The notes: generated from the sequence alone by a model not told the origin. A stretch of DNA of 39,401 bases from Clostridia bacterium (GCA_017938645.1 JAGBBE010000020.1:1-39401); one strand, 5' to 3'; counted from the stretch's first letter, positions 25,513 to 33,355 are shown. Made by a program: numbers and translations.

Positions 25513-27108
25513 ATGTTTGACCATTATCTGAACTACGCCGAACTGACGGACTTTTTGCACACTCTTGTGGAAAAGCACCATGATATCGCCAGCCTTTCCT
25601 CCATTGGCAAGACCTACGAGGGACGCGAGATCTGGCTTCTCACGGTGAGCGATCCCGCCACCGGCGCGCCCGAAACCAAAAAAGCCTTCTGCATGGACGG
25701 CAACATCCACGGCGGCGAGATCACGGCCTCCATGGCGGTGCTCTACACGCTTGATAAACTGCTTTCCGGCTATGGAACCGATGAAAAAATCACTTCTCTG
25801 CTCAAAAACACCACGCTTTACGCCATCCCGCGCATCCATGCCGACGGCGCGGAGTACGCGCTCACCCAGCCCGGGCGCGTGCGCGGCGGCGTGGAGAAGT
25901 TTTTCCCGCCCAGGGACGGCGTGGTGCCCGGAGATCTGGACGGCGACGGCGAGATCGTGCAGATGCGCGTGAAGAATCCTGCCGGACGCTGGAAGGTATC
26001 CGACCTTGATCCGCGCATCATGGAGGAGCGCGGCCCGCTGGATCTCACGGGCGAATTCTACGATCTGCTGCCCGAGGGCATGGTGCGCGGAGACGACTTC
26101 ATCAGCCTGCGCCGCGCGCCCGATCAGGAGGATCTGGACCCCAACCGCCAGTTCCCCTTCAACTGGAAGAGCAATCCGCCCAGCGAGTTCGGCCAGCCCA
26201 TCGGCGGCCCCTCTCCGCTTCACGACCCCGAGGTGCGCGCCGTGCATGATTTCATGCTGGCTCATCCCAACATCTGCTTTGAGATGAACTACCACACCTT
26301 CGGCGGACTGCACATTCATCCGCTGGATTTCTGCCCCGAGTTCCAGCCCGAAAGCGCCGACGCCATGGCCTACGCCCAAATGGACAAGGCCCTTCACGCC
26401 GCCACCGGCTATCAGGTGGACGGCATCTTCCCCCCGGGCGCAAAGGACATCGCCTGCGGCAGCTACACCACATGGCTGTACTGGGACCGCGGCGTGACCG
26501 CCTACGTGACCGAACTGTGGGACTGGCACAAGCAGTGCGACCCCGAGAGGAATCCCGCGTGGAGCATGTTCTTCGTCTGCTGCCGCGAGCAGTTTGAGCA
26601 CGAGCAGACCCGCGGCCTGCGCTGGGACGAGGAACACAACGGGGGACGGGGCTTCCTGCCCTGGACGAAGTTCCAGCATCCGCAATTGGGCGAGGTGGAG
26701 CTGGGCGGCTGGAGGGAGAAGTTCACCCAGTGGAATCCTCCCATCCATCTGCTGGAAGGCGTGCTTGAAAAAGCGTATGCCGCCTGCGAAACCAGCCTTG
26801 CGCTGCTTCCGCGGCTGAAGGTGGATTCCGTCCGCCTCATCGGCGAAAACAGGCTGGAAATCGCGCTGTCCAACACCGGCTTCCTGCCCACGTCCTCCTC
26901 CGCGCAGGCGGTGAAGAAGGGCGTCGGCAACGACCTGAGCGTAACCGTAGAATGCGGCGGACAGACCATCGTAAAGCCGCTGGTGAGCCTCGACGGCTTC
27001 AGCCGCATGCGCGTGGTTGCGGACATGCCTGCAAAGCCCGGCGATGAAATCACCGTGACCGCCAAGGCCAGCCGCGCCGGCTGCGCCCAGCTTACCACGA
27101 CCTTGTAA
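25513..27108 (+). CDS. M14 family zinc carboxypeptidase
   Basis: A 531-residue metallocarboxypeptidase. The zinc ligands are H66 and E69 (DGNIHGGE) and H261 (NYHTFGG). E334 in AYVTELWDW is placed as the catalytic glutamate, and N211-R212 (DPNRQFPFNW) match the carboxylate-binding Asn-Arg pair of carboxypeptidase A. The ATG at 25513 follows GAGGTG. An in-frame start at 25477 would lie within the previous gene. There is no signal peptide or propeptide, so a cytoplasmic C-terminal trimming role beside the S10 enzymes is likely. A roughly 100-residue C-terminal beta-rich extension (after about 430) resembles the accessory domains of some M14 enzymes. Confidence 0.9.
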   Translation: MFDHYLNYAELTDFLHTLVEKHHDIASLSSIGKTYEGREIWLLTVSDPATGAPETKKAFCMDGNIHGGEITASMAVLYTLDKLLSGYGTDEKITSLLKNTTLYAIPRIHADGAEYALTQPGRVRGGVEKFFPPRDGVVPGDLDGDGEIVQMRVKNPAGRWKVSDLDPRIMEERGPLDLTGEFYDLLPEGMVRGDDFISLRRAPDQEDLDPNRQFPFNWKSNPPSEFGQPIGGPSPLHDPEVRAVHDFMLAHPNICFEMNYHTFGGLHIHPLDFCPEFQPESADAMAYAQMDKALHAATGYQVDGIFPPGAKDIACGSYTTWLYWDRGVTAYVTELWDWHKQCDPERNPAWSMFFVCCREQFEHEQTRGLRWDEEHNGGRGFLPWTKFQHPQLGEVELGGWREKFTQWNPPIHLLEGVLEKAYAACETSLALLPRLKVDSVRLIGENRLEIALSNTGFLPTSSSAQAVKKGVGNDLSVTVECGGQTIVKPLVSLDGFSRMRVVADMPAKPGDEITVTAKASRAGCAQLTTTL

Positions 27109-27119
27109 ACGGAGGCACC

Positions 27120-28520
27120 ATGGCTATTTGTTTTACGGAAAAACCCCGGGATCTGGGCTACCTGAGTGAAACGCGCGGCACGATTCAGATCGGCGGCCGC
27201 GAGGTGGCGTATCGCACCCTTGCCTCAGATACCCTTCTTTACGCGCCCGACGGAAGCGAAATGGGCACGATCTTTTCCATTGCCTGCCTTGCCGAGGGCG
27301 AGAACCGCCCGGTGATGGTCATCTTCAACGGCGGCCCCGGCTCCAACAGCACATGGCTGGAATTGGGCTTTCTCGGAACGCGGCTGAGTCAGCCGGATGA
27401 AAACGGCATGCCCGTCAAGGACGGCCCGCACGCGCTGCGCGACAACCCGGACTGCCTGCTGGATCTGTGCGATCTTGTGTTCTACAACCCGCCCGGAGCC
27501 GGATACAGCCGTCTGTTTGACGAAAAATATGCGCCGCTGGTCTTTGGCGACCACGGCGACGCGGACGCGGCGGAGCAGTTCATCCGCCGGTGGCTTGAAG
27601 CCAACGGACGCACAAACGCGCCTTTGTACATCCTCGGCGAGAGCTTCGGCTCCACGCGCGCAAGCCTGCTGGCCAAGCGGCTGAGCGACCTCGACCTGCG
27701 CGCCGTTGTGCATGTGGGTCCCGGCTACACCGGCGACAGCTGGACCTCGCGCACGCTCAAGGATCTGGTGCCCTGCGCCGCCACGCGCTGGTATTTTGAC
27801 CAAAACCCCGGCAAGGGCACGCTGGAGGATACCGTGGCCGAGGCGCGCTCCTTCCTGATGAAGGAATATCTTCCGGCACTGTATCAGGGCACGATGCTGC
27901 CCATGGAGGAAAAGGAGCACATCGCCGCAAGGCTTTCGGAGCTTACCGGCCTTTCGAAGGAATATTATCTCGAAAACGGTCTGCAGGTCGTCCGCGCGGA
28001 GTTCCGCGAAAAGCTGCTGGCCGCCGAGGGCAAAAAGATCGGCAGCTTCGACACCCGTTTCACCCTGCCGCTTGACCAGCAGGCCGACCCGACGCTGGCC
28101 GCGTTTGACCCCTTCATCGACGCAGGCACGAAGCTCTATTTTGCCGAAATCATGCCCGAAGCGCCCAAGCGCGAGTTCCGCGGCAATTCCTTTGACATGA
28201 CCGACGAATTCGGCTGGCCCTTTGACGCCGAGGCCGACATGATGGGTTACGGCGGCAACTGGTACACCATGAAGGAAACCGTGGGCGACTGCGTGCACGC
28301 GGCGTGGCTCAAAAAGCCGCATCTGCGCCTGTTCTTCGCCACCGGCTACTTCGACACCGTGGCCACGGTGGAAAACACGCGCTATGCCATCACCCACACG
28401 CGCATTCCCTTTGAAAACGTGACGCTCAGGGAGTACGCCTCCGGCCACGCAGTCTATGCCGACGACACGTCCCGCCATCAGCTGGCGCTGGATATCCGCG
28501 CCTTTTTACAGGAGGAATGA
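27120..28520 (+). CDS. S10 family serine carboxypeptidase 2
   Basis: A 466-residue S10 enzyme: FNGGPGSNS at 69-77, nucleophile S175 in GESFGSTR, D412 in TGYFDTVAT and H443 in ASGHAVY. Its nucleophile elbow has Phe in place of the usual Tyr (GESFG). Low similarity outside the motifs to the copies at 20303 and 28523 points to an old duplication with changed specificity. No signal peptide. The stop overlaps an ATG inside the Shine-Dalgarno region of the next S10 gene, which suggests translational coupling. Confidence 0.88.
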   Translation: MAICFTEKPRDLGYLSETRGTIQIGGREVAYRTLASDTLLYAPDGSEMGTIFSIACLAEGENRPVMVIFNGGPGSNSTWLELGFLGTRLSQPDENGMPVKDGPHALRDNPDCLLDLCDLVFYNPPGAGYSRLFDEKYAPLVFGDHGDADAAEQFIRRWLEANGRTNAPLYILGESFGSTRASLLAKRLSDLDLRAVVHVGPGYTGDSWTSRTLKDLVPCAATRWYFDQNPGKGTLEDTVAEARSFLMKEYLPALYQGTMLPMEEKEHIAARLSELTGLSKEYYLENGLQVVRAEFREKLLAAEGKKIGSFDTRFTLPLDQQADPTLAAFDPFIDAGTKLYFAEIMPEAPKREFRGNSFDMTDEFGWPFDAEADMMGYGGNWYTMKETVGDCVHAAWLKKPHLRLFFATGYFDTVATVENTRYAITHTRIPFENVTLREYASGHAVYADDTSRHQLALDIRAFLQEE

Positions 28521-28522
28521 CC

Positions 28523-29920
28523 ATGCATCTGCCTGAGCCCTTTACCGCAGAGGTCTTTGAGGAATCCCGCTTCGAAGCGCATCACGAGATCAGCCTGCGC
28601 GGCGAAAGCGTCCGTTTCCGCACCGTGTCGGAGGACACCGTGTTTTTTAGCCCCGAGGGCACGCCCGAAGCGAGCATCTTTTCCATTTCCTACGAGCGCG
28701 AGTGCGAGAATTCTCAGCGTCCGGTGATGTTCTTCTGGAACGGCGGCCCCGGTTCCGCCACCTCCACGCTGCATCTGGAGTGCTTCGGCCCCTGGGGCAT
28801 CGCGCGCGATGAACAGGGCAATCCCGTCTACGGCCTCACCGAATCCGAGGATTGCCTGCTGGATGTGTGCGACCTCGTGTTCGTCGATCCGGTGAGCGTG
28901 GGTCTTTCGCGCCTGCTCGATCCTAAAAAGCAGAGCAAGTACTGGTCCGTCGACGGCGACGCGCGCTCGGTTGCCTTCTTCATGATCGAATGGCTGCGCC
29001 GCCGCGGACGCTGGGAAAGCCCGGTGTACATCTGCGGCGAGAGCTACGGCACCGTGCGCGCCTGCCGCGTGCTGGCCGAGCTGGGCCGCAGCCCCTATTC
29101 CGAAAGCCGCATGGTGCCGGGCATTCCGGTGGCAGGCGTGGCGCTGGTGGGTCTGGCTACGTCCGACGACCTGTGCGACACGGAGCTGACCGCCGCCATG
29201 ATGCCCGCCATGGCCGCCTCCTGCTGGTACCATCATCCTGAAAAGCAGGATGTGCCGCAGGAAGCCTATGTGGAGGAGGCATGGCAGTTCGCCCGCCGCG
29301 AGCTCATCCCGGCGCTGTTTGACGGCTATGCCATCGACCCGGCGCAAAAGGAAGCGGTGGCGAAAAAGCTCAGCCACTACACCGGCATGCCGGAGAACTA
29401 CTGGCTCAGCCATGACCTCAAAATCGCCTCCGCCCGCGACTTCATGACCCGCGCCCTGCCCGGCTACACCATCGACCTCTACGACGCGCGCATGAAGACC
29501 CCCGACGGCACGCCCTACAACGAAATCGGCTCTTCCAACACGCCTCTGCGCGTGATGAACGGCCTGCTCATGCCGCGTCTGGGCATTGAAACCCGCCGTC
29601 TTTACTACACCGGCAACCTCAACATCAACTTCGGCTTCAACAACGAAACCGAACCGCTCGAGCCTCCGTTCAAACGCACCCACATCGAGTGCCTGCGCGA
29701 CGCGATGCTCACCAATCCCGGGATGAAGCTGCTCTTCGCCAGCGGTCTTTACGACCTGTGCACCCACGCGGGCAACACCCGCTACGTCGTCAACCATGCC
29801 GGACTGCCCATGGACCGCACCACGGTGCGCGAATATCCGGGCGGCCACGGCGTGTACTCCAGCGAGGAAGGCCGCGCGGCGTTTATCAGCGATCTGCGCA
29901 GCATGATTGAAAGGGGCTGA
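28523..29920 (+). CDS. S10 family serine carboxypeptidase 3
   Basis: A 465-residue S10 enzyme: WNGGPGSATS at 72-81, S174 in GESYGTVR, D411 in GLYDLCTH and H442 in PGGHGVY. The ASGLYDLCT segment is closest to S10 copy 1 (SGVYDLCT). The start at 28523 is preferred over the ATG at 28517 because GGAGGA (28511-28516) abuts the first ATG and is 6 bases from the second, exactly the arrangement seen at trkA. No signal peptide. It is followed after 4 bases by the amidohydrolase gene. Confidence 0.88.
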   Translation: MHLPEPFTAEVFEESRFEAHHEISLRGESVRFRTVSEDTVFFSPEGTPEASIFSISYERECENSQRPVMFFWNGGPGSATSTLHLECFGPWGIARDEQGNPVYGLTESEDCLLDVCDLVFVDPVSVGLSRLLDPKKQSKYWSVDGDARSVAFFMIEWLRRRGRWESPVYICGESYGTVRACRVLAELGRSPYSESRMVPGIPVAGVALVGLATSDDLCDTELTAAMMPAMAASCWYHHPEKQDVPQEAYVEEAWQFARRELIPALFDGYAIDPAQKEAVAKKLSHYTGMPENYWLSHDLKIASARDFMTRALPGYTIDLYDARMKTPDGTPYNEIGSSNTPLRVMNGLLMPRLGIETRRLYYTGNLNINFGFNNETEPLEPPFKRTHIECLRDAMLTNPGMKLLFASGLYDLCTHAGNTRYVVNHAGLPMDRTTVREYPGGHGVYSSEEGRAAFISDLRSMIERG

Positions 29921-29924
29921 AACC

Positions 29925-31136
29925 ATGTTGATCCTCAGAGGACGCGTCATCGACGCCATTCATGACGAACCCATCGAAAAAGGCCTCGTGGCCGTGGAAG
30001 GCGAGCGCATCGTCTACGTCGGCAGCGAAAACGGCTACACCATTCCCAGGGACGCCACCGTCTACGACGCGGGAGAGGGCACCATCATGCCCGGCTTCAT
30101 CGACGTGCACGGCCATCTGGTCGGCGGCGAGAGCATTCACCGCTCCGGCGACACGCCCTACGACCTGCTGCTGACCACCGTGCGCGACTTAAACGACCTC
30201 GTGGACGCAGGCATCACCGGCGTGCGCGACATGAGCGCCTTCGGCCGTCCCCTGCGCGACGCCATCCAGAAGGGCAACATCCGCGGTCCGCGCATCATGG
30301 TGGGCGGACGGGTGCTTTCCATCTCCTCCGGCCACTGCGATTTCGCGCCCTACCGCTCCATTGAGGACTGCAACCGCGAAGACCTCATCGCCTACATGAT
30401 GGACGGCCCCGAGGCCTGCTACCGCGGCGTGCGCGAGCAGTTCCGTCAGGGTGCGGAGTTCATCAAAATCTGCGCCACCGGCGGCGTGTCCTCCGCCGTG
30501 GACGACTACGACGACCAGGAGTTCTCGCCAGAGGAGCTGCACGTGATCATCTCCGAGGCCCGGCGCCACAACACCTACGTCACCGCCCACTGCACCGGCA
30601 CCGAGGGCATGAAGGCCGCGCTGCGCGCCGGCATCGGCTGCGTGGAGCACGGCGTGAAGCTGGACGAGGAATGCGCCGCCATGATGCAGAAGAACAACGT
30701 GCCGCTGGTCACCACGCTGAGCGTGTCCCTTGGCATCGCCGACATGAAGGGACTGCCGGAGCACATGATGCGCAAGGCAAAGGCGCTGGGCGATTCGTCC
30801 AAAAACTCCTTTGAGCTGGCGCACCGCTACGGCATCACCGTGGCGCTTGGCACCGACTATTCCAACTCGCCCAACACGCCCTTCCGCGAGATCGGCAAGG
30901 AATTCTACAGCCTCACCCGCTGCGGCTACAGCCCCATGGAGGCCATCAAGGCCGGCACCACCAACGGCGCGCTGCTGATGAAGAAAAAGGATCAGTTCGG
31001 CAGCCTCAAGGAAGGCATGCTTGCCGACATCGTGATGGTGGACGGCAACCCCTTGGACGACATCAAGGTGCTGGCCCATGCCGACCATGTGAAGCTGGTG
31101 CTCATCGGCGGCAAGGTAGAAAAGAATATTCTGTAA
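29925..31136 (+). CDS. Amidohydrolase family protein (Xaa-Pro/Xaa-Arg dipeptidase-like)
   Basis: A 403-residue TIM-barrel metal hydrolase. The complete binuclear ligand set is present: H62 and H64 (DVHGH), K181 as the likely carboxylated lysine (FIKICATGG), H222 (TAHCTG), H242 (CVEHG) and D311 (LGTDYS). The sequence style (imidazolonepropionase-like, IKICATGGVSS) matches amidohydrolases shown in other organisms to cleave dipeptides ending in Pro, Arg or Lys. The ATG at 29925 follows AAAGGGG. It is the last gene of the locus, placed where the final dipeptides left by the S9, S10 and M14 enzymes would be split. The exact substrate is inferred. Confidence 0.87.
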   Translation: MLILRGRVIDAIHDEPIEKGLVAVEGERIVYVGSENGYTIPRDATVYDAGEGTIMPGFIDVHGHLVGGESIHRSGDTPYDLLLTTVRDLNDLVDAGITGVRDMSAFGRPLRDAIQKGNIRGPRIMVGGRVLSISSGHCDFAPYRSIEDCNREDLIAYMMDGPEACYRGVREQFRQGAEFIKICATGGVSSAVDDYDDQEFSPEELHVIISEARRHNTYVTAHCTGTEGMKAALRAGIGCVEHGVKLDEECAAMMQKNNVPLVTTLSVSLGIADMKGLPEHMMRKAKALGDSSKNSFELAHRYGITVALGTDYSNSPNTPFREIGKEFYSLTRCGYSPMEAIKAGTTNGALLMKKKDQFGSLKEGMLADIVMVDGNPLDDIKVLAHADHVKLVLIGGKVEKNIL

Positions 31137-31143
31137 TCTTCAG

Positions 31144-31164
31144 GCCCGCTTCGGCGGGCTTTTT
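31144..31164 (+). terminator. Terminator of the peptide catabolism operon
   Basis: GCCCGC-TTCG-GCGGGC followed by TTTTT, 7 bases after the amidohydrolase stop. A textbook intrinsic terminator with a UUCG loop. Confidence 0.92.
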
Positions 31165-31170
31165 GCATAC

Positions 31171-31197
31171 AAAAAAGGGAGACGGTTTCCCGTCTCC
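31171..31197 (-). terminator. Minus-strand terminator of the flavoprotein gene
   Basis: GGAGACGG/CCGTCTCC with a 4-base loop (31178-31197) is followed on the minus strand by TTTTTT (31171-31176). It is back to back with the plus-strand terminator. Confidence 0.8.
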
Positions 31198-31204
31198 TTC
31201 AAGG

Positions 31205-31277
31205 CAACTCTTTGGGGAGTTGTCAGAGGGGCCGCAGCCCCTCTGACTCTTGTTCGTATCGCCCGGCTTTGCCGGGC
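31205..31277. repeat. Cluster of three hairpins between converging genes
   Basis: CAACTC/GAGTTG (31205-31222), TCAGAGGGGC/GCCCCTCTGA (31223-31246) and GCCCGGC/GCCGGGC (31261-31277) stand in a row. Their style resembles the hairpins at 7820-8258. No gene is present. Confidence 0.6.
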
Positions 31278-31307
31278 GGGCGCGGAAATATTCCACCAGT
31301 ATTTGTC

Positions 31308-31333
31308 GGAAAAGATCGCGAAGCGAGCTTTTC
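31308..31333 (-). repeat. Intergenic repeat B, copy 2
   Basis: The same 26-base hairpin element as at 16307-16332 (core GATCGCGAAGCGAGC, flanks GGAAAA and TTTT). It ends 11 bases beyond the flavoprotein stop at 31344 and could be its first terminator. Confidence 0.7.
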
Positions 31334-31343
31334 CTACACTTGA

Positions 31344-33119
31344 TTACTTGGCCTGAGAAGCGCTGTCGCCAGCGATGCGGCCGAAGACCACGGTGTCGGT
31401 CAGAGCGTTGCCGCCCAGACGGTTCGCGCCGTGGATGCCGCCGGTGACCTCACCAGCCGCGTACAGGCCGGGGATGATCTGGCCGTTCTCGTTGAGAACC
31501 TGGGTGTACTGGTTGATGCGCACGCCGCCCATGGTGTGGTGCACGGTGGGGATGCGGGCAGCAGCGTAGAAGGGGCCGTTGTCGATGGGAGTCTCGTACA
31601 GGGTGCGGCCGAAAGCGTCGGTCTCGCCGGAAGCAACGTGAGCGTTGAAGTCTTCCACGGCGGCGATCAGGTTTTCAGCAGGCACGTTGATGGCGGCAGC
31701 CAGCTCTTCGAGGGTCTCGCCCTTGAAGGCGCGGCCGGCAGCGATCAGCTCGTTGACGGACTCGTTGAAGTTGTTGATCTCATCGCCGGTGGGGTACTTG
31801 TCGCTGTCCATGACGATCCACATCCAGCTGTCGGTCTGGGCGAAGAGAGCGTTGGTCATGTCGTCGCGGCGGCCGCCTTCGTTGACGAAGCGGTTGCCTT
31901 CCTTGTTGACGAAGATACGGGTTTCAACGTTGTGCTCGATGTTGCCGGACAGGGAGCCGGTTTCGGGATCGCCCAGAGGCAGGAGCTGGATGTTGCCCAT
32001 CTGCACGAAGTCAGCGCCGAGCTTCTGCATCATCTTGATGCCGTCGCCGGTAGCGCCTTCGTGGTTGGTGGACTTGATCTGCTCGCCCAGGGTGGCCCAC
32101 TGGGTGTTGTAGGCCTGGCGCAGCTCGACGTTCTTGGCGAAGCCGCCGGTGGCGACGATGACGCCGTTCTTGGCCTTCACGGTTACGGTGTTGCCGGTTT
32201 CGCCGGTGGCGATCACGCCGTTGACGCGGCCGTCTTCGCCCACGGTGATTTCCTCAGCCTTGGTGTTGAGCATCACTTCAACGCCCTCATGGGTGTCGAT
32301 GTAGCGGTTGTAAGCATCGAAGAAGCCGGTGCCAACGGGCATCACGGGCTTGTGGGCGCGCTCCCACAGACCGCCGGTAACGGTGAAGAGCTTGCTCTCG
32401 TCAAACTCCATGCCCAGCTCCTTGAGCCATTCCACGCCGTCCCAGGCGTTGGCAACCAGGGTGTGCACCAGCACCGGATCGCCCTGATAGTCGCCGCCGG
32501 ACAGGGTCTGCTGATAGTGCCATTCTACGCTGTCGTTCTGCTTGATGGCGGTTTCGCTGCGGTCGTCCACAGCGTTCAAAGCGCCGCCGGCCAGGATGGT
32601 GTTGCCGCCAACCTTGCCCATCTTTTCAAGCACGATCACGGTGGAGCCGTTCTGGTTGGCCTGCACGGCAGCAGCCAGACCAGCGCCGCCGGCGCCGATG
32701 ATGACGACGTCGGCTTCCAGCTCAACGTCGGCAGCCTTTTCCACGATGACTTCCTTCTTGGTGTTCCAGGCTTCCACGTCCAGACCGGCCTGCTCAACGG
32801 CGTTGAGGGTGGCGGCCATGATGGCTTCGCTGGTGAAGGTAGCGCCGGCAACCGCGTCCACATTGGCGGTCTGCAATTCGACGATGGCAGCGGGGATCTG
32901 CTCGATGGCAGCATCGCAGATGCCGGGGGTTTCGTTGTTCTTGGTGACTTCTACGCTGGTGACGGCGCCATTGGCGTCAACGGTCACGGTCACTTCCAGA
33001 GAAGCGGGGCCGCCGATCTTGGCGTCGGCAGCACCGGTGTAGGTGCCTTCGGCAGCGAAGGCAGCGGTGCCCATGACCAGCATGGTCAGGCACAGCACGA
33101 GGGACAGGATCTTCTTCAT
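31344..33119 (-). CDS. Secreted FMN/FAD fumarate-reductase-type flavoprotein
   Basis: A 591-residue exported reductase. It has a signal peptide (1-22, cleavage after AFA) and an FMN-binding domain (about 25-115) with DAVAGATFT at 88-96. This fits the ApbE flavinylation motif, with T96 as the FMN attachment residue. An FAD-binding domain starts at VVIIGAGGAGLAAA (138-151). Fumarate-reductase active-site features are present: R410, R417-R418 (NRFVNEGGRR), H527-H528 (HHTMGG) and R567 (HGANRLGGN). Such enzymes reduce fumarate, urocanate or related acceptors outside the membrane using electrons from membrane carriers. The acceptor cannot be named. No heme motifs are present. It is transcribed alone, from a promoter with a Rex-like operator. 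Confidence 0.9.
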   Translation of the reverse strand: MKKILSLVLCLTMLVMGTAAFAAEGTYTGAADAKIGGPASLEVTVTVDANGAVTSVEVTKNNETPGICDAAIEQIPAAIVELQTANVDAVAGATFTSEAIMAATLNAVEQAGLDVEAWNTKKEVIVEKAADVELEADVVIIGAGGAGLAAAVQANQNGSTVIVLEKMGKVGGNTILAGGALNAVDDRSETAIKQNDSVEWHYQQTLSGGDYQGDPVLVHTLVANAWDGVEWLKELGMEFDESKLFTVTGGLWERAHKPVMPVGTGFFDAYNRYIDTHEGVEVMLNTKAEEITVGEDGRVNGVIATGETGNTVTVKAKNGVIVATGGFAKNVELRQAYNTQWATLGEQIKSTNHEGATGDGIKMMQKLGADFVQMGNIQLLPLGDPETGSLSGNIEHNVETRIFVNKEGNRFVNEGGRRDDMTNALFAQTDSWMWIVMDSDKYPTGDEINNFNESVNELIAAGRAFKGETLEELAAAINVPAENLIAAVEDFNAHVASGETDAFGRTLYETPIDNGPFYAAARIPTVHHTMGGVRINQYTQVLNENGQIIPGLYAAGEVTGGIHGANRLGGNALTDTVVFGRIAGDSASQAK

Positions 33120-33151
33120 GGGGACCTCTCCTTCCGGATGTGTTTTTTCGA

Positions 33152-33169
33152 TTGATAAATTTTTATCAA
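33152..33169 (-). promoter_or_regulatory. Candidate Rex operator TTGATAAATTTTTATCAA
   Basis: A perfect 18-base palindrome placed about +2 to +20 of the flavoprotein promoter. It differs from the clostridial Rex consensus TTGTTAA-N4-TTAACAA only at one symmetric position per half. The position would allow repression by a redox-sensing Rex protein. Confidence 0.55.
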
Positions 33170-33177
33170 CCGAAAAT

Positions 33178-33206
33178 ATTGTACATCATACAAGTGTGCA
33201 ATGCAA
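33178..33206 (-). promoter_or_regulatory. Flavoprotein gene promoter (TTGCAT-N17-TACAAT)
   Basis: On the minus strand a -35 at 33201-33206 and a -10 at 33178-33183 are separated by 17 bases. Transcription would begin near 33171 and give a leader of about 50 bases ending in an AGGAGAGG site. Confidence 0.65.
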
Positions 33207-33261
33207 GCGGTTTGACCAATATTGCGAAACTGTAAATTCGATCGTTCTGGTCGACATTTCG

Positions 33262-33277
33262 GTCAATTTTTATTGAC
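33262..33277 (+). promoter_or_regulatory. Inverted repeat GTCAAT-TTTT-ATTGAC over the exporter -35 box
   Basis: Perfect 6-bp arms. The right arm contains most of the -35 hexamer of the promoter at 33273-33301, so a protein bound here would compete with RNA polymerase. GGTC-type half sites also occur nearby at 33210-33255. Confidence 0.45.
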
Positions 33278-33301
33278 TTATTTTCCTGCGGAAACTATGA
33301 T
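33273..33301 (+). promoter_or_regulatory. Promoter of the MacAB-type exporter operon (TTGACT-N17-TATGAT)
   Basis: A -35 at 33273-33278 and a -10 at 33296-33301 with a 17-base spacer. The start falls near 33308, about 48 bases before the ATG at 33356. Confidence 0.7.
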
Positions 33302-33355
33302 GATTGGGCAGCATATGTATTGGCTGTCTATTTTTTAAAAAGGAGTCTGGTTCCT

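Noticed and set aside
31431..33155. 574-codon plus-strand frame opposite the flavoprotein gene
   Set aside because: Shadow of the flavoprotein gene. The translation is low complexity (Val/Gly/His/Asp) with no family features, while the minus strand gives a complete enzyme with a signal peptide.
33152..33169. FNR/CRP-type site (TTGAT and ATCAA half sites)
   Set aside because: FNR sites need 4 bases between TTGAT and ATCAA. Here there are 8. The 18-base Rex pattern fits much better.
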